A model generated the notes under the pieces. That model was given only the letters and a program-made list of their open reading frames with translations. It was not told the origin of the DNA and ran no database searches. Of a stretch of 64,000 nt of DNA, positions 45,761-56,974 are shown one piece after another (position 1 is the stretch's first letter; each line of letters opens with the position of its first letter). Both the position numbers and the translations under genes were made by a program. The stretch comes from Chrysophaeum taylorii. Its lineage: Eukaryota; Sar; Pelagophyceae; Pelagomonadales; Pelagomonadaceae. The stretch covers positions 62,001 through 126,000 of the forward strand of contig JAQMWT010000139.1 in the NCBI GenBank assembly GCA_029834535.1, in the 5' to 3' direction.

Positions 45761-46375
45761 ACGCCGGGAGGGGTCTTATCGGTATTGCGCAGCACGTGTG
45801 GGGTAGGGTGGAGTCGTCGACCCAGAAGAGGATATCCTCGGGGTTGCCGATCGACAGAGAGCCACGTAGAGCTGGACGTGACAGAAGACGGGCTTGTGGG
45901 CAAGAGGACGCCGACCTCGCGGGGCGTCTGGCCCTGGCTCTTCTTGATCGTTTGGCGTTGGCGGGCCTTAAGGGATACAGGTTGGAGGAGCCTCGGCGAC
46001 AACGACACGATCAATGATGTATCTGGTACCGTTGCAGAGGCCGTGCGACGGGTCGAGGTTGCGAAGACTTTAAGCTCGCGATCAAAGTCAGCATCCCGTT
46101 GGTTGTCAGGGAGTTGAAAACTCGACTGTAAAGAGCGAGGCGTCGGCTTCCGACCCAACCTAGTCGGCCGAAAAGAACTCCGACGCCTCGTCTCCGGGAA
46201 AAAAAGGCCGCGGTCACGCGCGCGTTGTCAGCATCGACAACATCGTTTCGACGGGGCGTGAGAATGGCGCGCTGAAAGAGCCGCCGCGGGTCGTGGAAAT
46301 AGTCTGAGAGGTCGCCGTAGACGGCTTGGAGGCTCAATGCCTGGCTCGCGGGCCTACCTGGTCCTTACCCTAAAT
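45745..46375 (-). pseudogene. Helitron-type helicase C-terminus, relic copy D
   Basis: Minus-strand relic with the same blocks: LQAVYGDLSDYFHDPRRLFQ, RAILTPRRNDVVDADNA, a degenerate NSLTTNGM, IKKSQGQTPREVGVLL and SSTWLSVD in place of LYVALSR. One frame now runs from 46158 to 45742 across NQRDADFDRELKVFATSTRR, showing that the frameshifts differ between copies. It starts at TTACCCTAAATCG (46365), the same outer boundary as the other three. Confidence 0.75.
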
Positions 46376-46387
46376 CGGGGGACAAGC

Positions 46388-46634
46388 AGCATGTGTGCGA
46401 CCTACGGGCGGGGCCCGTCCTCTCTTCGCCTGCCCCACGCCTCGACGATGACCCCGACTAGGTCCCGCGTACTTATCTCCGCCCGTCAGGCACATCCCTC
46501 ATACCCCACAAACCCACCCACATCCTTCATGCTCCCCCCACACACCCCCCTCTTAGCAGTCGACATTTAAAGACAAACAGACAAACAGACAAACAGACAA
46601 ACAGACAAACAGACAAACAGACAAACAGACAGAC
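46388..46634 (+). mobile_element. 5'-truncated LINE 3' end with (ACAAACAG)n tail
   Basis: CAGCATGTGTGCGACCTACG onward matches the LINE 3' end, closes with CTTAGCAGTCGACATTTAAA and carries about eight ACAAACAG units to 46634. The next LINE copy begins immediately after the tail. Confidence 0.75.
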
Positions 46635-47832
46635 TCCAGCGCCTTGCGGCCACCCTTCCCATCACCGAAGCACTTCGAGTAGCGGCCTCCTCATGGGATC
46701 GCTTCTCGAACACGTTCATCAGCTCGTGGCCCAGCTCCGCCCTTCAAATCCCCAACCGCTGCTGGGCTGAGATGTGTGCCCAGTACTTTGGCTACCCCTC
46801 TCCAGCTTGTTTGGGCCTCGTGGGCACTCGCATTCTGGGCACTGACGTCGTTCTCGACGCTCACGGCAAGGTGCTTCTCACGCAGGCCAACCTTGTCAAC
46901 CGCGGAGGAGCGCGGACCACCTGGCATGACGGCCAGCTCGACTGCGTCCACGGCAGCGTCAAAGAGGCCGGCATCCCAGCCCTGTCCGAGGTTTTCGGCA
47001 TCTTTGCTGACGTCGTCGCCCCTACCATTCGCACGCGCCTCTACGGCCGGTACCGAGGCAATCTCGCCCGACGTCAAGTCGTCCCAGACATCCTCACCAC
47101 GCTCGACAACAAGGAGCAACTCTACGACATCAAAACCCTCGCTTGGGGTTCGTTGTACACCGCCCACGCCCTCCATCCCTCCCACCCGTCGCCTGTCGAT
47201 CGGCGCGCAGCGCAAGTCCACTCCGAATACCTCGCTCACGCCCGCGGCATCGACGCCATCATCCCCCAGCCGGGCACAGCACCACCGCCTGGCTTCTTGG
47301 GCCCTGTCGAACAGCGGCTACGTAGCTACGGCACCGTCGCCGGCCTCGTCTTTGGTGCCTTCGGTGAGGCCAGCGCGGCGTGCCACGCTCTCGCCCAAAC
47401 ATGCGCAGAGCGCATCGCTGCGCGAACCTGCGTGACAAGCGGCTGCGCCAACTTCACAGAGGCAAAGGCGGCCCAAACTCGCCGCATCTACCGTGAGTGG
47501 GGGATCGCCAACGCATTAGGCCGGGCTCGCTGTGCCCTCACCGCCCTCACCCATGTCGCCGCCTCGGGGAACCCCACCCAGGCCGCCCGATCCCAGCAGG
47601 ACGTCACCCTTCGTCGCACATACGTCCGGCGGCAGCATGCGTACGACCTACGGGCGGGGCCCGTCCTCTCTTCGCCTGCCCCACGCCTCGGCGATGACCC
47701 CGACTAGGTCCCGCGTACTTATCTCCGCCCGCCAGGCACATCCCTCATACCCCACAAACCCACCCACATCCTTCATGCTCCCCACACACACCCCCCTCTT
47801 AGCAGTCGACATTTAATGACAGACAGACAAAC
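46635..47832 (+). mobile_element. LINE copy with PD-(D/E)XK endonuclease-like C-terminal ORF
   Basis: Longest copy of this family. A frame open from about 46635 to the TAG at 47705 (311 residues from the first ATG, 46772) covers the C-terminal part of a retroelement protein. RRQVVPDILTTLDNKEQLYD followed by IKT gives PD-x12-D-x-K, the pattern of restriction-like endonuclease domains of R2-type LINEs and of PD-(D/E)XK nucleases. GPVEQRLRSYG and GLVFGAFGEASAACHAL are further conserved-looking blocks. No reverse transcriptase remains, consistent with 5' truncation. The C-rich 3' UTR ends in CTTAGCAGTCGACATTTAA and a short GACA tail. The nuclease would nick target DNA to prime reverse transcription; the class assignment is inferred. 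Confidence 0.75.
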
Positions 47833-48500
47833 ATCTGTCGATTAGTAGTAAGGACTGATAGCGCTGAAAGTGGGGTAAATTTCAGGTGCGAAATTTAGGT
47901 GCTGATTTTTATCCCACGTACCACTTTGCATTTTGGTACCGCTTACAGAACGGGTTCAACGGGTTCGGGAACGGGCCTTTTTACCCTGGCTCGGTAAGTC
48001 TGATTGAAGCTTGCCGCACGTTCTCACTGCCTTTTTCTCAGCCTCGCCGACGGCGACGGACGACGCGACGCGGCGCCCTGAAAAAAGCTGGATTAGTCGC
48101 AAAAAATTATCGTACCATTACAACTATCGATTGATAACGGCATCATGGCTTTTAAACGAGACGGGGCTATGCGGCTGATCTCATTTTGGATGTGCCTCGA
48201 ACCGAAACTCAAACCTCACAGTTGGGGTCGTTTACCGAAGTTAAATTTAGTTGCATGCTGTCGTGTTTTCTTGCAACTGTCGGTGCGCACGTTGGCATTC
48301 GTGCAGCTGCCAGGCGTGCACGCTGGCATTTCTACCACTCAAATCCGGCATGGTGGCTCGCACATGGCGGCGTAACTAGTGTCGTCATCTTTTCGGCTGT
48401 TGCAGGCACGCGCCTCGATCACAGTATACTCTGCCCCGCATCAAGGATTGGGTATGAGGGAGTATTCGTATGCTGATTCGAGGGTACCTCTCGCGTGCGA
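47833..48500. other. No supported gene
   Basis: Weak frames only. The stretch at 47868-47935 shares words with about 43690-43740 and seems to be a diverged repeat. Confidence 0.4.
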
Positions 48501-48507
48501 AATTGCA

Positions 48508-48830
48508 ACTAACTAACTAACTAGCTTCATACCTCTCCCAAGCACGGGAGCCAGGCTGGACGGACAGAAGCCGGTCCAGAATCACGGGGTCTGTAGACCA
48601 AGACGAGGGGCGCCGAAAGGTGAGTCGTCGGAGAGTGATTATCAGGCTTGTCGCCATGCGAAGCGGAGACCGCGATGTGACTAACAATCAACTCGTCGAA
48701 AACGTTCCGTATGCGCCCCCCCCGTCCCACTGCGAACGTTCCGGCTACCAACCGGCCCGCGCGGGAGGCGAACAGGTCCCAACCTACGCATGGTGGGTAT
48801 CCGCCCTCGCAAGGCTCAGGAATTGCAACA
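48508..48830 (-). mobile_element. (TTAG)n-tailed short retroposon, copy 4 (minus strand)
   Basis: CTAACTAACTAACTAG at 48510-48525 is the reversed tail. The body matches the copies at 24640 and 28690, including TGCGAACGTTCCGGCTACCA and GGCCCGCGCGGGAGGCGAAC. Confidence 0.7.
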
Positions 48831-49083
48831 ATGAGCGACGACGATGATCATGTTCTGTACATGAAGCACGAGCGTCATATCTTCGCCAACGCATGCTCGA
48901 CTTTCCAAAATGCTGTCCGGCCGACGGCAGCTTGCTTATAAGTGAACCTGAGCAGAACGCCAACACGACACGTTACGACAAGGGTAAGCATAGCGATCGC
49001 GAACTTTCTCTCCACGTTCATCCCATTCCCCCCACACATCGCGAAATCGCATCCCACTTCGTAGACAACTTTGCGATATATAC

Positions 49084-51662
49084 ATGCGTCAAGTTCAGAA
49101 TCACAGTTCCACCAGTTCTATGAGCAAGGACGCGGGCGCGGGCGCTCAAGCAGAGTGTCCAATGTGCGGCCTGTCCTTCGAGATCGAGAAGCTCACCCTT
49201 CACGCCGATCGATGCGCGTCTCGTCGACGCCGGAACAGTTCCGCTCCCAAAGCCTCTCCGCCAGGGCGCGTCGAAGACGGCGAGAATAAGAGCCCTGCTT
49301 CCAAACGGAGAAAAATCACACCTGGAAAGAGCGCTCGAACGTCTACGCACTCGCAATCAGGAGACGTCGTTAGTTCTACTGGATCACATGCGGCGACCAC
49401 CGCGCGACTATGGTCAAGAAAGAGTGCAGATCCTAACTCGCTCGTGATGACCTTTGGCTACTCGGCGGTGCGTATTTATTCCCACATTTCTCACCGCGTC
49501 AACTGGCTTTGACCTCCGGACCTAGCAGGTTGGTGCAAACAGCCAGTGCAGTAGCTCGGGGAGCCTCCCTCCACAATCATCTGCTCAAAGGTCGCGGCGA
49601 AGAGCTCCGAGCGGGCGCGACGACGCTTCCGACCACAAAAAGCAACCCGTAGCCGTAAAGCTTTACCGTCTCCCGCTGAACGATGGGAGTCGCTGCCCAT
49701 GGCAGCTCGTTCCTCAAGCCACACGAGGTCGCGTAATGGATCACGAGGTCAACAAGGAGGAAGAGGATGACGACACAAATACCGCGAATGACACTGCCAC
49801 TTGGGCGACGAGTGAACAAACCAACAAACAGCACATAGATCGGCATAAAGTCTCGAATTCAGTGAAGGACAACCAGGATCCACTGGACGCGATGGACATT
49901 ACCAAATTGCAAGGGCACTTTCAGGTCATCACAAGCCGCGACGTGGCTGAAGTCAAACCTTCGCTTCTGCCCGTCATTCGTTTGGCCGACGAGCGCCTGA
50001 AGAGTCTGCCTGAGAGTTCGCATCGCTGTGTCTGTGGAATTCTGTTTCGGCGAAATGCCACGTGTTTGAGAAATTCGGTGGCAAAAGGTCATTCCGATGA
50101 AATCTCTGACATGTGCCTTGCGGCGCAGGCGCGATGGTCTACACCAAGCCGAACGGTGACCCCGATCCGAAGCGCAACGAGCGATGGCAAGCCTTGCTTG
50201 CGGCTGAAGTGGCGCAACTCGAGGAGTTCAGGCGAAGACGACACAAGGCATCGCGCTCTCCTGCTCAGAGAAACGAAGATGGCAAAAAGAGACGCGCCCC
50301 GAGACCACGAATTGATTACAGTAAATCAGTTGCTCCTGTGCTTGCCAACACCGTCCGTGCCTCAGCCTCAGTTCCAAAGAGTTCAGTTCCAAAGACTTCA
50401 AAGCCGCGGCTGGACTCGCGCAAAATTCTCGAGTGGCTCGCGGCGAAGGCCTCCGCGAATGCGGCCCGGCACGGTTGCGAAGTCGCGTCGCTAGCTTCCA
50501 TGACTACGAACAGCGGTTCGACTGCGCCCAGTCTCCTTCGGATGCTGGCGGAGGCGACATACTGTATGCAATGCGATTTCGACACCAGCAAAACCAAAAA
50601 TTCACGCGCTAAGGGCTTGGTGGCGCCCGTGGATTCACATGCAACTGCCAAGCGCGTGCAAACTCGTGACGCTCCCAGCTCGACGCAAATTACATTGACA
50701 CCAGCGAACACTCTTGGAGTCAAACGCAAATCTAGTTACAGCTCGCCGACCGATGTTACACGTCATTCCGATGCATCTCCTAGTTCACAGACTGCTGCCC
50801 TTCGTTCAAACAGGCTTCCATCTATGACAGACGTCGACCGCGACCTTATTCGACTACTCGCTGCAGATTCCGGATGTGCTGAAGCGGCGACGGCGTATGT
50901 CGATGGAATGAAGAACTTCTACAAACTCAGTTTGCCAACCATCATTACGTTCACAGAGTTCTTGAAGGTGAATCATTTGTTGTGAATGTCCGCTCGTTCC
51001 ACATGATATTCTCCACTCAGGCATACCGAAATCACACGATGAACAAGTCTGTTACAATCGACGCGGTGCAGAAGCTCCTCAAGGGATATCCAGGCCTGAT
51101 CAAAGAGTTTTACGTATTTCTTGAATGTAAAGATCAGTTTTCGATTGATCCGCCTCATCCTCCTTTTGTGTATTCTGGCCCTCCAAACAAGACTCCTCGC
51201 ACGACTCATGGGCCAAGTCGAGAGTGCACGGCCAAGAACCCTGAATTTCCGATTGGGGGAATGTTGCTGCGACCGCCGCCCTTTAGTGCGACAAACTCTG
51301 AGTTTCCGATGAGGAACGTGTTTCCACCACCAATGCTCGGTTTTGGGCCACATGAACCGTGTTTCTCACATTTCCCGGGACCCGTTCCTCCATTGCCATC
51401 AGATGGGCCTTCACCTGATAGCTCACAGAGCAGTCTCGGGGCTAAGTTCCCTACGTTTCCTTTTCTCCGCCGATTCATTCCAGTCACTATGTTGGCTCCT
51501 CCGTTTGTACCGCCCAACGTCCCTCGCATCGCACCCGATTCTGAAGATGCCATCAAGAGTCCACAGCGGTATGCTGACTTTGCTTCAAAACCAAATGAGC
51601 CCCTTGAATTGTCGCCGGAGCGACACCGATGTCAACAACCCTCCGTTGCTGCATCCTCATAG
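49084..51662 (+). CDS. UBZ4-like zinc finger plus PAH domain protein, paralogue 3
   Basis: join(49084..49467, 49529..50027, 50129..50967, 51021..51662), 787 residues, frame continuous throughout. Introns are 61, 101 and 53 bp; their positions and phases equal those of paralogue 2, and the 101-bp intron changes frame, so splicing is required. The finger is C25, C28, H40 and C44. Conserved blocks: WSRKSADPNSLVMTFGYSA, VKLYRLPLNDGSRCPWQLVP, LLPVIRLADERLKSLPESS, AMVYTKPNGDPDPKRNERWQ, STAPSLLRMLAEATY. The PAH pair is ATAYVDGMKNFYKLSLPTII / QKLLKGYPGLIKEFYVFLE. The Pro-rich tail includes FGPHEPCFSHFPGP and ends QQPSVAASS. An ATG at 49123 (SMSKD) is an alternative start. Likely a functional nuclear protein of unknown role. 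Confidence 0.87.
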
Positions 51663-51779
51663 TAGGGCATCCCCTTTGCCGTCAGTCCACGAGCCGTACC
51701 ATGTGACTTCGACCCGCGCTCCCTACCGTCCAATGAATCGATGCTTACATTTCGACACCGCGGGCGGGAGTACAGGACC

Positions 51780-51990
51780 GGTTTTAAAACCAAAAGTGAT
51801 ACCTCCGCCTTCCAGGCATCCCTCACGTCCCCCCAAACCCCTGAACGCCCGTGCCCGTGCTCGCACCACTCTTATCTTAGCACTCGATCTGAAAAACCCA
51901 TGGGGGGATATCAGCTTATTTTTATCCAGGTATTTTGAAGTCGACTGCAGGTATTTTGAAGTCGACTGCTAAAAGGGGGAGTACGGTGGT
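51780..51990 (+). mobile_element. Diverged LINE 3' end
   Basis: CCGCCTTCCAGGCATCCCTC followed by a C-rich stretch and two copies of TATTTTGAAGTCGACTGC (51931-51970) resembles the 3' UTR and terminal motif of the LINE family, with the terminal word duplicated in tandem and in the inverse sense. Confidence 0.45.
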
Positions 51991-52633
51991 GCGCGCAAAG
52001 GGATTGGGAAGATGTAGGTGGCTGGATAAGGCAAGTTACCCCGTGGATGGTACCTGGGCGGCGGATGTACCCTGAGGCCTATTATTTTCCTGGTTCAGGC
52101 TTGCATGAAGTGACTCGGCGAGTCAGGGCAAGAGGTGTAAACCGGCGCTATCAGCCAAGGTGAGAGGTTTAAAGCTGTGCTCTTTTTTGTTTTTATGGAT
52201 TAGTGTTGATAGCGCCTCGCCTTCGGGGTGTTCAGCAGATCGACAACGACCCGCTTTTACTACTGTAGCGGTAAAAATGGGTCGGCTTCTCCGGATCTGC
52301 CTGATTCCCGATCTCATTTCTGCTACTTAATGGCGCTTGCTGCCACAACTACCTGCCAAACTACCCGCCTTTCACCACCCTGCCCGCGTTTCTATTACTG
52401 GGTAACTTCGCGCTTTCGTCGACTCCCGCATTTGGCAGTCGGACCTCGAAACATCCCGCGTTCTACCAACTCTTTATCCCCCGTGCGAACCGAGCGACTG
52501 GGTGAACCGAATGGCCGAGGCCAAGCGAATGACTACGGGGACCCGGAGTGCACTTGCGATACTTAATGCAGAGGATTGTCCGTCGTCCCGGGCCAATCGA
52601 AACAGGCTCAGCGGTTGGGATTGAGGTTCTTAC
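51991..52633. other. No supported gene
   Basis: Mixed-composition DNA without conserved frames. It precedes the left target duplication of the second hAT element. Confidence 0.45.
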
Positions 52634-55509
52634 ATTATTACCAGCGTTGGGAATTCACTTCAGCAAGTGAACGCGAACCTCTTTACCAGCCACGCAATAT
52701 TGGTGAAGTGATTTGAAGTGAACACGTCACCCTACCTGAACATCGTGAACCTTTGTGAAGCGAACGCCACTTTTTTTGGAACGCCAGCGCCGGTCCCTGC
52801 CGCGCCCCGTCAGTTCCGTGCCCCCCGCACGCTATTGCCTAGGTCTGGTGCTCTTATATTCATTCGCGTTTCGGGGCGAAGGAGGAGTTAACGTGGATGG
52901 GGTTCAGTGTTTCTTACTTTAGGCGATGTGAACGACCTCGGTATCTTCGTCTGGTTCTTCCTCATCAACCTCCATCTCCAAAGAGTCTTCGGGGATGGTG
53001 CTCTCGACGTTTTTGAACTCGGTCTCGGCAAGGTCCCTGTACTTAATCCGGGTCGCCGCAATGAAATTCTTGTTCATGCGCAGTAGGGCAACTTTGTCCG
53101 TCTCGTCCACGCCGAGCAACGTGTTTCCCTCGGTCAGGACAAGATTTCCAATGCTCAGGCAGCGCTCACAGTAGCTCTGCGCGCCATGTGTACCAATTGA
53201 ACCCTTAGAGGCTCTCGCCATGTCCGGAAGGAACCCATGCTGCTCCTTGGTGAGCGGTCGATACAGCTTTCCAACGTCGAGCACAGCCAGATCTGTGAAG
53301 CCGACTTCATCCTTCTTCTCAAATTCAGGATAATGCTCTTTCCAGTTGAGCGATCTCGAGAGCCTGATCCATTGAGTGAAGACCTGTTCAAACACCACAT
53401 TGAAATCGGGCATCTGGTTCTCAGGCATAGCAAAAGAAGGCACGTCGTCACTAATGTCGTCCCAAGCGTCGGGTGCGTCGAGTGCCGCCAAGAGACTGCG
53501 GGCAGGCGCAGGCTCGAAGGGCGGCGCAGACTCGGAAGAAGTCTTTGCCTTTTCGTGGTGGAATGCAGTCCGTGCGTAAATCACATATTCTTCCTTGAGC
53601 AAGCAACTTCCTGGCCTGAGCTCTCTGATTGGACGACAGGTGCCGGCAGTTGATAGTCCGAAAGTCAAGAAGGAAGGAAATCAGCTCGCGATCGTTGAAT
53701 TCGTAGTCGAAGTGACGCACGTGGTTTTCATTATTCCCGCAAAACCGACGCTCACATTCGAGAATAGCCCGTTCAAGACAGATTTTTCCGGTCTCGCTGA
53801 GGTCGTCAACGTCGACAGTCTTACGTGGCATGGATTTCGCAGTTATGTTCGGAAGATCAATTACTTCTAGCGTCCCAGCTCGCAGAGATTCGACCATGTT
53901 GTGCTTGATCAATGCGGCGCACGCCCCCAGGTATAAGTGTTCGTGTTGCACGAAAACAACGGCATCATCCGTTATAGCAAAAATCGCCTCGAAATCAGCC
54001 AACGCCACCCCTTGCTCATCACTGATAGTCCAGGGTAGTCCAATGTTGGTAGCCGCGTACAGTTTGAGCACGTGGTGCTTACGCAGCAAGGAACGAATAA
54101 GTTGGCATCGCGCCCAGAACCTCGTCTTATTGAGGTCGAGCCTGAGCTTGAGCTTCGGCGATTTCCCCGGCTGTAAGTGCAAAGCGCATGCAGGTCCTTC
54201 AAACGTGCACCGCAAGAAAAGAACTTGGCTCCATCGTGGGCACTGTTCAGCAGCTCCTGGCCAGTTGGGAATGGATTGATCACCTGCTTGCCTCTGGATC
54301 GTGTCAAGTCGCCGCATGCCGTTGCCGAGATTTTGAGATATCATGCATGTCACACGCTTCGACCTCAACAAAAAAATTCTTCGGCGACGCAAATTGCAGC
54401 CTGGTCTTGAACGATGGTTGCGGCCGCCAAATCGATGTCGATTCCCGCACGCTCCGCGACCACAGAAACGGAGCAGAGAAGCCGTGCCGGAATCGGTTCC
54501 GTCGTCAGCAGGAACGAGGCACACTGTCTCAACGCCACTCCAATCGGGCCAGATGAAGGATAGGCCAATGGCCCGTCGCTCTTGAACTTATCCTTGAGTG
54601 TCCCGCCGTCATGCAGCACCTGGGCGAATGGATTGCCGAAAGCCGCTTCATAACACTCTGTCACGACGTGCTTCAAGATTCGAACAAAGCAACGATATTC
54701 AGCATCCACCCATTCAAACAGCGCCTTTCGAGTCATGAACGGGCACTTGCCTTTCCCGCCACCGCCGCGGTAATACGCCTCAATTAGGTTGCGATGATCT
54801 TCGTCGTCAAAGGTGCGCCTGGAAATCCGCTGCGACGTGTGCACGTAGTGCTGAGCCGAGAACGCCATAAGGGAAGAGTGCTTTGCCTGGCTGGGCATGG
54901 CCATGAAGTATCTCGTAATATCCGATTTACCCTTCGAGGCTGCCACAACGCCCACGGCCGTCATAACGCCCTCCTTTTCTTGGTTTGTCTTCTGTTTCTT
55001 GGTGAGCTGTTGACGTCCCAGCTCGTCCTCCGGATGTGCAGCCTTGAAGTGGGCCCCAAGAGGGCATGGTCGTCTGCCACGTGCCTTTCTTGAAGTCTCT
55101 CGTCACCTTCAGGCGCTCCCAGCACCGGACACACACATGCGTCGCCTTCCCACTGACGAGGCCAGGTTGATTTTCCTTCAGTCGACGCACGCAATCCCTC
55201 ACCTTGGACCTGGTTGATCGTCCACTTTTGCCGGGTGTGTTCCACGTCAGTATCGACGTCGCAATCGGCTCGTTCTTGTGCTCCTCCTTCTGTTCCGCGT
55301 ATTCCTCCTCATCATCAACATTATCCTCCACCTCCAGGTAGCGCGGCTTTTTTCGTCATCAGACGGGGTCAGGGTCAGGCCGTCAAGCAAAGTGAATGAA
55401 CGTGAAGTGAACATTGGACTTCGGACGGAAAACTTCGGTGAAGTGAAGTGAACCAAATTCAGTTAGCCTCGTGAAGTGAATCCAGTGAATTCGCAACGCT
55501 GATTATTAC
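52634..55509 (-). mobile_element. hAT-superfamily DNA transposon, copy 2, with 8-bp target site duplication
   Basis: The element spans 52642-55501 (2,860 bp). Ends are CAGCGTTGGGAATTCACT on the left and CAGCGTTGCGAATTCACT on the reversed right end. ATTATTAC is duplicated exactly at 52634-52641 and 55502-55509. Its orientation is opposite to copy 1. Subterminal GTGAA/TTCAC words are again abundant. Confidence 0.93.
52919..55331 (-). pseudogene. hAT transposase, frameshifted (copy 2)
   Basis: Minus-strand pieces cover the acidic N-terminus (EVEDNVDDEEEY), the BED-type finger (HVCVRCWERL, with HFKAAH in another frame), an N-terminal domain open to EEFF at 54365, a middle segment 53451-54524 and an intact C-terminal 250-residue segment ending at 52919 with the hAT dimerisation motif ERCLSIGNLVLTEGNTLL. 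It keeps the frame at FMTRKALFEWVD where copy 1 is shifted, but is shifted in the EEFF-VEVEACVMHD region where copy 1 is open. The two copies thus carry independent lesions, and neither encodes whole transposase. Confidence 0.85.
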
Positions 55510-55576
55510 TGGATTCGTCGACAAACAGCAGCGGTTAAGGATAGCGGGGTCTCCGTCTCAAAGTGAACCAAGACCA

Positions 55577-55890
55577 TGTGTGCATTGGGCCGGGCGCACT
55601 GTGCCCTCACCGTCCGTCGCCATGTCGCCGCCTCGGGCAGCCCCACCCAGGCCGCCCGCGCCCAGCAGGACGTCGCACTTCGTCGCACATACGCCCGGCG
55701 GCAGCATGCGTACGACCTACGGGCGAGGCCCGTCCTCTCTTCGCCTGCCCCGCGGCTCGGCGATGACCCCGACTAGGCCCCGCATACCCGTCTACGCCCT
55801 TCAGGCACATCCTTCATACCCACACAACACACCAAAACCTCACCCACACGCATACCCCCCCTCTTAGCAGTCGACCTTTAAAGACAATGT
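55577..55890 (+). mobile_element. 5'-truncated LINE 3' end
   Basis: Encodes the C-terminal ALGRAHCALT to RLGDDPD tail of the LINE protein, followed by the C-rich 3' UTR and the terminal CTTAGCAGTCGACCTTTAAA at 55863-55882, with ACAATGTG in place of a long tail. It begins 68 bp after the right target duplication of hAT copy 2. Confidence 0.75.
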
Positions 55891-56974
55891 GTCCTAGGAC
55901 AAACATGCACACCAGAAAGTCTAATGTTCTAATGAATGGCTACTGTGTTTCCTTCAAGCTTAAGAAGAATTCATTGGCTGCAATCTGCCTTGGGAAGGGG
56001 GAGTGCGTCAAAAAAAAAAAAAAGGTACCAGATCGCCCTTAGCGCTGCCGCCAGTGTGGCGATAGCATGGGGGCCTCACGGTCGACTCTTCGATAGTCTT
56101 CTCGCCTCTAGAAGTCTCGATGAAGCAGAGTCTTAATCAAGTCAATAGTTAATAAGCGTCTGACGGGGCGATATTAGTCGTGCACTAAAAACTGGTACGC
56201 ACCGTCGAGTTGGATCTTCGCGATATAGCTGCGTGTAGAGGGGACCAAGACGCGTCGTTTGCGCACATAAAAAACACCTTGTGCCCACACATCCCGCCCC
56301 CCCCTGAATTTCGGCGCGATTGGGTGATTCTTAATGTAAAGTTTGCTCTAGGAAGAAAATTTTAAGAGGCTAACAGTTTCTGGGGCATCTTGTGAAATGC
56401 CGCTTGCAAAAGTGAAGGACTCGCATAATCCTCCCACGGTGATACACAATTGCCCTACGGCAGTTGCGACTTGAATCCGATTGCCGATGCCATATTGCAT
56501 GTGGGCGTTGATGAAGAAGCCCAGTAGTCCAAAGCGACGCGGGGCAACCTTCTTGCCCAACCGAACAGGCGCATTACAGTAGGCCTCTGGGCAACTGCAG
56601 CAAGGGAACATGGCCCGCACAGGCTAATTTGGACTTAGCAACGATACCGCGGGTAGCGCAAGCAGCATTGAGGCCCAATGAGGGGAAGCAAAAGGCCGTC
56701 GTGTTGCGCCGGATGAAGCCCTTTAGCCATGTTGACCGTGACATAGAGAGAGCCCCGGCGTTTTGCCCGAACGCCGAGATGACCAGAAAGGTCCCAATCC
56801 TCACGCGTGCGGGGCGCCAGGACATTTGCATAGTGCGCTTATCATCGCGGCTTATGCTTACGGCGCACTTGGTCAACGACATGCGCGAGGTTTCCAGGGA
56901 GGCTCGCAACGTCAAGGTTATTGTCCGCTATCTATCGGCGTAATTGTCGTCCAAGAGGTCCGCTATCTACCGGC
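55891..56974. other. No confidently assigned gene
   Basis: Contains an A13 run at 56011-56023. Two overlapping minus-strand frames (56348-56620 and 56574-56915) look somewhat protein-like, the first with a hydrophobic stretch GLLGFFINAHMQYGIG, but I could not join them by splice sites or name a family. At 56934-56992 a 30-bp unit (CGTAATTGTCGTCCAAGAGG) is duplicated in tandem. Confidence 0.35.
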
